44,925 bases of DNA from Deltaproteobacteria bacterium (GTDB lineage: Bacteria; JAEEML01): assembly GCA_016283195.1 (NCBI GenBank), contig JAEEML010000097.1, positions 1 through 44,925 of the forward strand, read 5' to 3'. Below are positions 7,591-16,498 of this stretch, piece after piece. Under the pieces are notes generated by a model, which was not told the DNA's origin, searched no databases, and was given only the letters and a program-made list of their open reading frames with translations. Numbering within the stretch: the first letter of the stretch is position 1; each line of letters opens with the position of its first letter. The position numbers and the translations under genes were made by a program.

Positions 7591-10500
7591 ATGAGCAATG
7601 CCATAAGTCAGAGCAGCGGTTATAATCCTTCACTTTATGTAAATACCCAAGCTAATGAAGCGGCCGCGCCGGCGGTAAAAAAGGCCGAAACAGCGGAAGT
7701 AAAAAGTGCCGCCCCGGCTACCGGTAGTGCCGAAGTAAAAGCCGCTGCAAGTGATTCTTTTGCTGTTGCTGATGGCAAAAATCAGCTGGTGACTCCTGAA
7801 AGAAGCCAAGGCGTGGGCGGGGCTTTCGCCAGCGGCTCAGCCGGTTTGGTGCAGGGCGCAGGGCACACCAGTTTGCCGCCGGCCGCCCTTTTGCAACTCG
7901 GTACCCAGGCCGGCAGATTGCTGGATATTGATAAAAATATGAGCCTCTCCGCTTATAATAGCTGCGTAACTGCCAAATTATCCAGCCAAAGCGGCTATTA
8001 TATGCAAGCGCAAAAACAGGCCGGCGAGAGTATTGCCAAAATCGACCAGCATATCGCTTTTTTGCAAAATGCCGAGCCGGCAGACGAAGCTCAGATTGAA
8101 CAACTTGGCCAATTAAAAGAAGTTTTTGGCGGTATTTCTAATATGTACGGCCACCTCATGGAAGCCAAAGGCAAGAGCGAGCCGGCTATGTCCGACCAGG
8201 CAGCCCAGCTTTTGAGTGATATAAGCGGCATATATACGGCTATGGCCGGCCTGGATCCGCGCCTCGTCGGCGAACAGGCATATAATACCATGCGCGATTC
8301 ACTCAGCGATATGGTGCAATTAGCTTCGGCTTATACCATAAGTTACAGCGGCGAGGCCGGGGCTAAAGATTGCCTGGGCGTTTTTGTTGTTAAAACCTTC
8401 CGCCGTTTGCAGCAAATAGAAAATGGCCAGCGCAAACGCGAGAACGAAACACCGGATATAAACGGCGCTTTGCAAACTTATGTCAACGGTTCCAAAGATC
8501 ACCAAATATTTATGCGGCGCTTTGCGGCTATTCGCGAAAAAGCCATTGCCGGCGGCAATACCGATAGCGGCGAGATTATGGCCAGCTTAAAAGAGGCTGC
8601 CAAAGGAACTTCCTCCCGTTTTCAAGAGAGCCTTGAACACCTGGCCGGAAGTTATTCTGCTCTGGCCGATGCCGAAATTCATTTTAAGGAGGCCAAAACC
8701 CAGGCGCAAGCGGCCGGCGTAGCGCTGAAAAATGCCGAAAAAGAGTTCGTTTTGGCCGAAGAAAACCTCATGAAAGCCGATATGGCCGTTAACAGCGGCA
8801 TTGCCGCTATATCTTTGCCAAAAGGTGAGATAAATACGCGAGAACTTGCCGCAAAGGCCCGCGATACCGCAGAAGAGTTAACAGCTATAGCCGGGGAGCA
8901 TATCGAAAAATACGGCGAGTATCGCGAACAGGGCACAATTGCGGCCGAAAAAGCCGTTTTGGAAGGCCTGGCAGCCCGTGCTTCTCTCGAATATGCCGAT
9001 GGCTGTATGCGCGTTTTGGAGTGTAGCCCGCAAGGCAAATATATGAGCCCGGAAATCGCCAAAGTCGATGCCCATATAGCTAAAAGAGATGCCGAACTTA
9101 CAGCTACCGAAAACGATGCCGTAGCTACTCTTGAGCAATTTTCCGTGCTTGACGGTTATGTCAGCGACTTAATGGCCGGCAGCAAAGATATTAAAGAAGC
9201 TCTATCTGGCCTCGATATTGATATTTCTGTCGATGCCATGTTGGAAGAGTCCATTAAATTAGGCACTAAAGGCGTTGATGCGGCTTATTCCCGCATTCTT
9301 GGCACAGTGCTCGGGAGCGGGGTAAAAGTTTCCGATGATTTAAGGCAATACCTAAAGGATCCGGCGGCGTTTTTGGCCAAAAACCCTGAGGAGGCCGGCA
9401 ACGTGCGCGAAGAAATGGAAGACCTCTTTGCCGACCATCCCGAACTGACAAATCAAGTAGCCGGGGCCATAAATTCGCTGCGCAATGATTTTGCCGTAGC
9501 TCGCCGTGAAGCCGAAGCCACGCTGATTAAAAACGGTAAAGATCCTAAGAGTGATCCTTATGCCCTCATGCTGGACGGCATGGAAAATAGCCTTCTGGAC
9601 GGCCTATTTGCTAAAAATGAGCACCTTTTTGCCGCCATGTTTGCTTCCGGCACCGAGAGCAGCGCCGTTAAAGGCACCATAGATTGGGTGCAGGGATTGC
9701 AAAAATCTATGACGCAGCACACGGTTACCGATGCCGGCCTGCGCCAGAAAGCCATAGATTCTTTCAATAATATGCTTAATGGCAATGAGAATCTGAAAGC
9801 TAGTCTCGATAAGCGCATAAAAGAATACGGCCAGCCGATCTCTACAGAGTGTTTCGCTATTACTTCGGCCGGCGGCCTGCCAAACGGCACAGTAAATGTT
9901 TATGTCTTTAAAAAAGATGGCGAATTTAAAGCTCTTGACCCCATTACCGGCGATGTTTACAGCGGGAAGAGCAAAGATGAAGCTCTGGCCAAACTGGCCA
10001 GGAAAGTTGAGTGGTCTGAGGGCGAAATCAGCTATCTTGATAGTGCCGGCAAAATGAAAAATGTGGAAATGCACCTGCCGAGCAAAGCCTTGGAAGTGGG
10101 CGCCGATATCGGTATGGGCGTCGTCGGCCTGGTGGGCGGCATTTTGTGTTTTGTCCCGGTGCCGGTGGCGGCGCAGGCGGCCGGCACAGCTTGTATAGCG
10201 GCCAGCGCCTCTTATTTTATTGCTAAAGGCGCATACAATATCGGCGAGCAGGTTTCCCGCGAAAACTTTGATTTGAGCCGCGAAGAGAGCCGCCAGGCCT
10301 TGATTGATTTGGCCTCCGGTGTCTTAAGCTTTGCCGGCGGTGTGGGCAGTGCTGCCAAACTTACCTCGACGGCCGGCGGGATCACCATAAAAGGTACCAC
10401 TATGCTGAATAATGCGAACAAAGTGCAAAGGTTTGTGCGCATTACCAATATCGGCAGCCGGGTAGGCAGTGCCTCAAATGTGGGCTATGCCGTGGTGGAT

Positions 10501-10629
10501 ACAGGCTTCCAAGTTGGCGATATTGTTGGTAATAATGAGCTTTCAACAACTGAAAAAGCCAAGCAGATAGGCGTTATTTTGCAAAACTTGCAAGTGAATT
10601 TAGCCGGGGCTGTGGTGGATATGCTCTAA
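7591..10629 (+). CDS. Large helical protein with C-terminal hydrophobic region (paralog A), putative secreted effector
   Basis: A 1,012-residue protein of unknown function, paralogous to the next gene. No Sec signal is present; the N-terminus (MSNAISQSSGYNPS) is Ser/Asn/Gln-rich, then Ala-rich and disordered, as in type III substrates. A long helical, coiled-coil-prone body follows, rich in Ala/Glu/Lys. Conserved patches shared with the paralog include SGQSGYYMQ-type, LDKR.xEYGQP and NFDLSR.ESR. A hydrophobic Gly/Ala-rich stretch at about 835-875 could insert into membranes. From memory the C-terminal third recalls DUF4781-like proteins; this needs checking. ATG 7591 (GAGGT, 10 bases upstream) is preferred over an upstream in-frame start at 7543. 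Effector status is an inference from architecture and from T3SS genes in the same window. Confidence 0.6.
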   Translation: MSNAISQSSGYNPSLYVNTQANEAAAPAVKKAETAEVKSAAPATGSAEVKAAASDSFAVADGKNQLVTPERSQGVGGAFASGSAGLVQGAGHTSLPPAALLQLGTQAGRLLDIDKNMSLSAYNSCVTAKLSSQSGYYMQAQKQAGESIAKIDQHIAFLQNAEPADEAQIEQLGQLKEVFGGISNMYGHLMEAKGKSEPAMSDQAAQLLSDISGIYTAMAGLDPRLVGEQAYNTMRDSLSDMVQLASAYTISYSGEAGAKDCLGVFVVKTFRRLQQIENGQRKRENETPDINGALQTYVNGSKDHQIFMRRFAAIREKAIAGGNTDSGEIMASLKEAAKGTSSRFQESLEHLAGSYSALADAEIHFKEAKTQAQAAGVALKNAEKEFVLAEENLMKADMAVNSGIAAISLPKGEINTRELAAKARDTAEELTAIAGEHIEKYGEYREQGTIAAEKAVLEGLAARASLEYADGCMRVLECSPQGKYMSPEIAKVDAHIAKRDAELTATENDAVATLEQFSVLDGYVSDLMAGSKDIKEALSGLDIDISVDAMLEESIKLGTKGVDAAYSRILGTVLGSGVKVSDDLRQYLKDPAAFLAKNPEEAGNVREEMEDLFADHPELTNQVAGAINSLRNDFAVARREAEATLIKNGKDPKSDPYALMLDGMENSLLDGLFAKNEHLFAAMFASGTESSAVKGTIDWVQGLQKSMTQHTVTDAGLRQKAIDSFNNMLNGNENLKASLDKRIKEYGQPISTECFAITSAGGLPNGTVNVYVFKKDGEFKALDPITGDVYSGKSKDEALAKLARKVEWSEGEISYLDSAGKMKNVEMHLPSKALEVGADIGMGVVGLVGGILCFVPVPVAAQAAGTACIAASASYFIAKGAYNIGEQVSRENFDLSREESRQALIDLASGVLSFAGGVGSAAKLTSTAGGITIKGTTMLNNANKVQRFVRITNIGSRVGSASNVGYAVVDTGFQVGDIVGNNELSTTEKAKQIGVILQNLQVNLAGAVVDML

Positions 10630-10761
10630 AATATTGCCCGGTAGGCAAAACTTATTGAGAGTTCTGCCGATAACTAAGCGAGTGCGCTACTTGCGCGTGC
10701 TTTGCATTTTGTGATATTTAAGCTACTTATTGCCGCGCGTAAGCAGAAAGAGGAGCTTAGC

Positions 10762-13700
10762 ATGGGAACGCAGATTACAAATCAAGGTGCTCTTTACAAT
10801 TCCGCTATTTATCAAGGGGAGCCTTTAGAAGCGGCCGCTCTTGAAAAGAGCGCACAAGCTGAAGTTGCCATAGAAGCTCCTGCGACTCCGGCAGCTAATG
10901 CTGCTCCCGTTACTGATTCTTTTACTACGGCCACAGAGGCCGGTAAGGCAGTAAAGCCCTTAGCTAACCAAAGCACTGCCGGCGCTTTTGCTCCCACGGC
11001 GGCCGGGCAGGTTCAGAGCACCCAGGCAGCCGGTATTAACCCCTGTATTTTGCAACAATACGGGCGTGAACTTTCCGATGCTCTTGACATCGGTAAATCC
11101 ATGACGGTGGCAAATTATAATAATTGCATGAAAAAGCTCTCCGGGCAGAGCGGCTATTATATGCAAACTAAGGCTAAAGCCGAGAATACTCTAAAAAGTA
11201 TCGAGCAGAATATTGCCTCTTTGCAAGGTAAAGATCCGGTTGATGAAGCGCAGTTAAACCAGCTTAAAGAGCTTAAAGAACTGGCTGGCGGCGTAGTTAC
11301 TTTGTATGGCCATTTGGCCCAAGCCGGCGGGGCGAGCGAAACGGCCCGGGCTGAGCAAGCAGCCGTTTTTATGCAAGATATAACTGCCTTGCAAAATGCC
11401 ATGCTGGAGCTTGATCCCAACCTCATAGGCGACCAGGCATATACCTCTATGCTGGCTTCCATGCGCGACATGACCGATCTGGCTTTTGCTTTTTCCACTA
11501 TTAAATACAATGAAAATACCGGGACTCCCAGTAAACTTTTAGGCGCCTTTGTTTTGCAAACTTTCCGCCGCCTGCAGCAGATTGAAAAGGGTGACAGAAA
11601 GCGGGAAAACGAAACGGCGGATATAAGCGGTGCCCTCAATACTTATGCCAACGATGTGCGTGATTGGGGACAGTTTATGGCTACTTTTGCCGCTACCCGC
11701 CGCAATGTGGTTGAAAACGGTATTACCGATGAGGCCGAAGTTGCTGCCATGCTGAAAAATGCGGTTAAGGGCACTTCAGAGCGCTTTCAGGCCAATATGG
11801 ATCTTTTAGCCAAAACTTATGTTAATCTGGCTGAAGCCGAAATGCATCACAAGGTAGCCAAAGAGGAATTAAAAGCCGCTCAGGAGGCCCTGAAAAACGG
11901 CGAAAACGAGCTCTTAGCTTCGCAGACTGATTTGCTTAATGCCGATATGGCCGTGAGTGCAGGAATAGAATATATCTCTCCCCGCTCTGCCGTGCAAAAG
12001 CAGCTCACCCGCGCCGATGCCGAAAATGCCCTTTCTACGGCTTCTGACCTTAATGCCTCGGCTAAAGTCCATATTGATAATTATCGCGAATATAAAGCGA
12101 CAGGTGAAGCGGCTGCCACTCGGGCTCATGCCGAAGCTACTGTAGCCGAAAACAGCCTTAACTTGGCGGAAAATTGGAATAATTTGGTAAAAGAAGGGCC
12201 GCAGGGCAAATATTTCCAAAAAGAGACAGGCGCAATTGATGGCGAAATTGCCAGCCAAAGATGTGATCTTGCGGCTATTAAAGATGGCGCCGGAGAGATT
12301 GTAAAAGAGTTTAGCAGGCTTGATGCTTTTTCGTATGATCTTTTGCAACAAAGAGATTATATGGCGCAAAAGATTTTGGGGCTTGATGTCGGTATTTCCA
12401 CCGATAAGCTGATGGAAACCGCCGGTGAACTGGGCACTAAAGGCGTTGATACCGCTTATGATCGTATGCTTGCGGTTATTAAAGCTTCCGGAGCCAAAAG
12501 ATCGGCCAAACTTGATAGTTTTCTAAAAGATCCCGAAGGCTTTTTACAAAAATTTCCCTCCGAAGAGGGCAATATGCGCAAAGAGCTCACCGAACTTTTT
12601 GAGGATAATCCCGCTTTGGCCGATAGCGTAGCCCATGCCATAAATGATATGCGCGTGGATTTTAATGCTTTGCGCCGGGATTTGGAAAACAAAGTGCGGC
12701 AGCTTGGCGAAGACCCGAAAAAGGGGCGCTTTGCCACTGTTCTTGATGTTACAGAAAACACGCTTTTAAATGGCCTTGCAGCCAAAAATCCCCTGCTTTT
12801 CACAGCACTTATGAGCTCAGGTAGTAAAAGTGCCGAGGTAGCTAAAACCGTAAGCTGGATGCAAGATTTGCAAAAGTCCATGATTCGCCACACTGTGGGC
12901 AACGAAGGACTCAGGCAGCAGGCCATTGAGAGCTACAACAGAATGCTCGAAAGCAACCCGACTGCGCCGCAAAAGGTTAATCTCGATAAGCGCATTGCCG
13001 AATACGGCCAGCCTGTGGCTACCGAATGTATCTCGATTTTCCAGGGCCAGGGTTATCTTAACGGCAACATGAATATACCGATCTTCAAAAAAGACGGTAA
13101 ATATCTGGCTCTTGACCCTTATTCCAATAACATCTACACCTCGGCCACCAAAGAGGGAGCTATGGCCGCTTTAGCCGCCGGTGTTAATTGGGTAGAAGGC
13201 CAGGTGAGCTATCTCGATAGCCAAGGTAATGTTAAAGTGCAAGATACCCATTTGCCGCCGGATACTCGGGTGAAAGATATAGCCTTTGGCGTGGCCGGTA
13301 TAGTGGGTGGCATTATATTGGTAGCTATACCTGAGCCCACTATGGTGACTAAAGGAGCCGGTGTGGCTCTCATATCATCCAGCGCAGCTTATTTCCTAGA
13401 TAAAGGAATACGGGAAATCAGCGATCAGGTTAGCCATGATAATTTTGACCTTTCACGCCCGGAGAGCCGGGCCGCTGTTATGGATATCGTATCCGGTGTA
13501 ACCACTCTGGCCGGCGGGGCCGGTAGTCTTCTTGGCACCGGTGCTTCTACTGTTGGCCGAGTAACCACCGGAGTTAAAGTGGCCGGCGCTCTCAATAATA
13601 CCGCCAAATTCGGCAATATGTTGAATCTTGGCTATACAACTCAGGAAAATGTCCTGACGATGATTGACGTTTGGAACAATAATTCGCTATCAACAGGCGA

Positions 13701-13968
13701 AAGATGGTCACAAACAGCTTCCCTGGTGGGCGGAATATGTATGGCCGGCGCCTCTTGCTCCGATACCTTTATGTCGCATGCCCCAACGGCCAAAAGTGCT
13801 ACATTGTCACTCGGTTTAGCCGAAGGCAATGTGGCTTTGCAAACCGGTGAAGCCCTTAATAATTCCTATAATTCAGGCGACCTTTTATCTTCTGACAGCA
13901 ATTCTTTTGTAAATGAAGATTTGCGCATAATTATGAATTGGGCCAATGGCGGGCAGCCGCTTAAATAA
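10762..13968 (+). CDS. Large helical protein with C-terminal hydrophobic region (paralog B), putative secreted effector
   Basis: A 1,068-residue paralog of the preceding protein with the same order of parts: polar N-terminus (MGTQITNQGALYNS), Ala-rich linker, long helical body and hydrophobic segment near 837-880. Conserved blocks include SGQSGYYMQ, RRLQQIEKG followed by KRENET, LDKRIAEYGQP and NFDLSRPESR. It differs by a longer C-terminal tail past the hydrophobic region. ATG 10762 has AGGAG at 10751-10755, 6 bases upstream; the frame stays open upstream but lacks a comparable RBS. The 132-base gap to paralog A has no clear terminator, so the pair may be co-transcribed. The pair looks like an old tandem duplication, since identity is concentrated in blocks. 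Function unknown. Confidence 0.6.
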   Translation: MGTQITNQGALYNSAIYQGEPLEAAALEKSAQAEVAIEAPATPAANAAPVTDSFTTATEAGKAVKPLANQSTAGAFAPTAAGQVQSTQAAGINPCILQQYGRELSDALDIGKSMTVANYNNCMKKLSGQSGYYMQTKAKAENTLKSIEQNIASLQGKDPVDEAQLNQLKELKELAGGVVTLYGHLAQAGGASETARAEQAAVFMQDITALQNAMLELDPNLIGDQAYTSMLASMRDMTDLAFAFSTIKYNENTGTPSKLLGAFVLQTFRRLQQIEKGDRKRENETADISGALNTYANDVRDWGQFMATFAATRRNVVENGITDEAEVAAMLKNAVKGTSERFQANMDLLAKTYVNLAEAEMHHKVAKEELKAAQEALKNGENELLASQTDLLNADMAVSAGIEYISPRSAVQKQLTRADAENALSTASDLNASAKVHIDNYREYKATGEAAATRAHAEATVAENSLNLAENWNNLVKEGPQGKYFQKETGAIDGEIASQRCDLAAIKDGAGEIVKEFSRLDAFSYDLLQQRDYMAQKILGLDVGISTDKLMETAGELGTKGVDTAYDRMLAVIKASGAKRSAKLDSFLKDPEGFLQKFPSEEGNMRKELTELFEDNPALADSVAHAINDMRVDFNALRRDLENKVRQLGEDPKKGRFATVLDVTENTLLNGLAAKNPLLFTALMSSGSKSAEVAKTVSWMQDLQKSMIRHTVGNEGLRQQAIESYNRMLESNPTAPQKVNLDKRIAEYGQPVATECISIFQGQGYLNGNMNIPIFKKDGKYLALDPYSNNIYTSATKEGAMAALAAGVNWVEGQVSYLDSQGNVKVQDTHLPPDTRVKDIAFGVAGIVGGIILVAIPEPTMVTKGAGVALISSSAAYFLDKGIREISDQVSHDNFDLSRPESRAAVMDIVSGVTTLAGGAGSLLGTGASTVGRVTTGVKVAGALNNTAKFGNMLNLGYTTQENVLTMIDVWNNNSLSTGERWSQTASLVGGICMAGASCSDTFMSHAPTAKSATLSLGLAEGNVALQTGEALNNSYNSGDLLSSDSNSFVNEDLRIIMNWANGGQPLK

Positions 13969-14063
13969 ACCGGAAAGAACGTTTTCGCTAAATAAATCTG
14001 GCCAATTTTTTCTCATTCCTCTATTATCCGCCGCCAAGGGATTTTGTCTCCAAGGAGTATTAA

Positions 14064-15725
14064 ATGGCCGGTCAGTATGTTTTTACAATGTTGCGCCTCG
14101 GTAAGCGCTTTGAAAATCGCGAGCTTTTCAGCAATATCAGTCTTTCTTTTTTGCCCGGCGCCAAAATAGGCGTGGTGGGCGATAACGGCGCCGGAAAATC
14201 CACCTTGCTTAGGATTATGGCCGGTATTGATAAGGATTTTGAGGGGGAAGCCTATCCGGAAAAGGGGATAAAAGTGGGCCTGGTGCCCCAGGAACCCACT
14301 TTCCCGCCGGAAAAAACAGTGCGTGAGGTGGTGGAAGAGGCTTTCAAAGATACCAAAGCCCTTTTGGCCGAATATGACGATGTTTCGGCGGCTATGGGCG
14401 ACCCGGATGCTGATATGGATAAGCTCATGGATCGCATGGGCGAACTTCAGGATGCCATAGACGCCGTGGACGGCTGGGACATAGATCGCCATTTGGATGT
14501 AGCGGCCAATGCTCTGCTCCTTCCGCCTGATGAGCAAAAGATTGGCACCCTCTCCGGCGGGGAGCTCAGGCGGGTGGCTCTTTGCAAAGCTCTTCTGGAA
14601 AAGCCCGATATTTTGCTCTTAGATGAACCCACCAACCACCTGGATGCCCAAACGGTCACCTGGCTGGAAGAGGAGTTAAAAGCCTATAAAGGCACAGTGA
14701 TTATTGTCACCCATGATCGCTATTTCCTCGATAATGTCACCAAGTGGATTTTGGAACTCGATAATGGGCGCGGTATTCCCTTTGAGGGCAATTACAGCTC
14801 CTGGCTGGCACAAAAACTGACTATCCTGGCGGCCGCCGAAAAGAAGGATTCGGGGCGGCGGGAACTTTTGGAGCATGAACTGCGCTGGATTCGCATGAAC
14901 AGCAAAGATAGAAAAGAACTCTCGCGCCAGCGTATCTCCTCTTATGAAGAGCTCTTTGTCCATGCCAAGGCGGTGAATGAAAACAGCACTTTGATAGAAA
15001 TTCCCCAAGGGCAGCGCCTCGGTAATGATGTCTTAACTTTTGACCATGTGAGCAAAAGTTATGCTGGCGGCCGCCCGCTGATTAGCGACCTTAGCTTTAA
15101 TCTGCCCAAAGGGGCGGTAGTGGGCGTAGTGGGGCCCAATGGGGCAGGTAAAACCACCCTCATGCGCCTCATTGCCGGCGAGGAAAAGCCCGATAGCGGT
15201 AGCGTAACTCTGGGGGAGACGGTTGATCTCGCTTATGTCGATCAAACGCGCCTCGGCCTTACTGACAGCAAAACGGTTTGGGAGGAGATAAGCGACGGTA
15301 AAGACAGCATAATTTTAGGCGGCCGTGAGGTGCCTTCCCGGGGTTATGTGAGCCGCTTTAATTTTAAAGGCCCCAGCCAGCAAAAGCTGGTCGGCAAGCT
15401 TTCCGGCGGTGAGCGTAACCGCGTATATCTCGCTAAATTGCTCAAAAAAGGCGGCAATTTTATCATGCTCGATGAGCCCACCAACGATTTGGACGTGAGC
15501 GCTCTCAGAATGCTCGAAGAGGCTATTAATGCCTATAGCGGCTGTATGCTTATCATAAGCCACGACCGTTTCTTTTTAGACCGCATTTGCACTCATCTTT
15601 TGGTTTTTGAAGGCGGGGGCAAGGTGCAGTGGTTTACCGGCAATTTTGCCGATTATGAAGAAAAACTGAAAGAAGAGATGGGCGACAAGATTTATACCAA
15701 CAGAAGGCGCAAATTTTTAAATTGA
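14064..15725 (+). CDS. ettA: Energy-dependent translational throttle protein EttA (ABC-F ATPase)
   Basis: A soluble ABC-F protein of 553 residues that binds the ribosomal E site and gates the first elongation steps according to ATP/ADP. It has two ATP-binding cassettes. The first has Walker A GDNGAGKST (39-47), signature LSGGE and Walker B LLLDEPTNHLD. The second has GPNGAGKTT, LSGGE and MLDEPTNDLD. The N-terminus closely follows E. coli EttA (length 555), including the SLSFLPGAKIGV region, and there are no membrane segments. The linker between cassettes holds the usual charged helical P-site motif. AAGGAG at 14052-14057 sits 6 bases before the ATG. Confidence 0.95.
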   Translation: MAGQYVFTMLRLGKRFENRELFSNISLSFLPGAKIGVVGDNGAGKSTLLRIMAGIDKDFEGEAYPEKGIKVGLVPQEPTFPPEKTVREVVEEAFKDTKALLAEYDDVSAAMGDPDADMDKLMDRMGELQDAIDAVDGWDIDRHLDVAANALLLPPDEQKIGTLSGGELRRVALCKALLEKPDILLLDEPTNHLDAQTVTWLEEELKAYKGTVIIVTHDRYFLDNVTKWILELDNGRGIPFEGNYSSWLAQKLTILAAAEKKDSGRRELLEHELRWIRMNSKDRKELSRQRISSYEELFVHAKAVNENSTLIEIPQGQRLGNDVLTFDHVSKSYAGGRPLISDLSFNLPKGAVVGVVGPNGAGKTTLMRLIAGEEKPDSGSVTLGETVDLAYVDQTRLGLTDSKTVWEEISDGKDSIILGGREVPSRGYVSRFNFKGPSQQKLVGKLSGGERNRVYLAKLLKKGGNFIMLDEPTNDLDVSALRMLEEAINAYSGCMLIISHDRFFLDRICTHLLVFEGGGKVQWFTGNFADYEEKLKEEMGDKIYTNRRRKFLN

Positions 15726-15757
15726 TTTTAAATTAAAAATTTCGTGAGGAGAGCAAT

Positions 15758-16429
15758 ATGCTGTGGATTATATATGGCATTTCCCTGGTGGCCGGCGGAG
15801 CTTTGGTGGCTCTTTCGGCTATTGCCGGCGGTGGCGATAGTGTGGATGTCGATGGCGACATTGATGGAGCTGTTGATGGCGGCATCGATGGTAATGTCGA
15901 TGGCGATATCGACGGGGGGCATGACCTTGATGTAGCCGGCCACGAAGTAGCCGATATTTCCACCACCGATGTGGCCAGCGGTATGGTGGCGAGCGGTAAT
16001 TTGGCGCCGCGCTGGCGCCCTTTGAAAGAGGTGCGCTTTTGGACTTTTTTTGCCGCCTTTTTTGGCCTTTCAGGCGTATTGTTTCAATTATTCGGCACAT
16101 TTGCTCTTGTGCCGCTGGAAGTCGTTACGGCTGTTTTACTGGGTAGCGGCTCCGGACTGATGGCCTCTTATGTGATGTATGCCATGTCGCGCCGGGAGAC
16201 CAACAGCATGGCGAGTCTCACCGATTATAATGGAGCCACCGGTAAAGTACTTTTGCCACTTGGCGCCGGTGAACGGGGTAAAGTGCGCCTCAGTGTACGG
16301 GGGCAAATTATCGACTTGCCGGCTATTGCCGGTGAGGGTGAAGAACTCAAAAAGGGCGAAGAAATTTTAGTTACTAATTACGATACAAAGGCTAAAATGG
16401 CCCGGGTGACCAAATTGCCTCAGGCCTGA
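15758..16429 (+). CDS. NfeD-like membrane protein with acidic repeat
   Basis: A 223-residue membrane protein of the NfeD/YqiJ (OB-fold) type, a family usually partnered with flotillins. The order is an N-terminal helix (about 2-22), an Asp/Gly-rich segment (about 28-55) built of repeating (D/N)-(V/I)-DG units, two more hydrophobic segments (about 90-135), and a C-terminal OB-like domain near 145-220 with NGATGKVLLPL and KGEEILVTNYD patches. No flotillin gene is adjacent, which is unusual. The ATG has AGGAG about 8 bases upstream. The Asp-rich repeat could bind divalent cations; that is an inference. Confidence 0.65.
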   Translation: MLWIIYGISLVAGGALVALSAIAGGGDSVDVDGDIDGAVDGGIDGNVDGDIDGGHDLDVAGHEVADISTTDVASGMVASGNLAPRWRPLKEVRFWTFFAAFFGLSGVLFQLFGTFALVPLEVVTAVLLGSGSGLMASYVMYAMSRRETNSMASLTDYNGATGKVLLPLGAGERGKVRLSVRGQIIDLPAIAGEGEELKKGEEILVTNYDTKAKMARVTKLPQA

Positions 16430-16498
16430 TATGACCCGGAGCGGCCCGGAAAATTGCCTCTTTAGGGCGCAAGGTGTGGCTTTCCCGCCGGAGAATGT

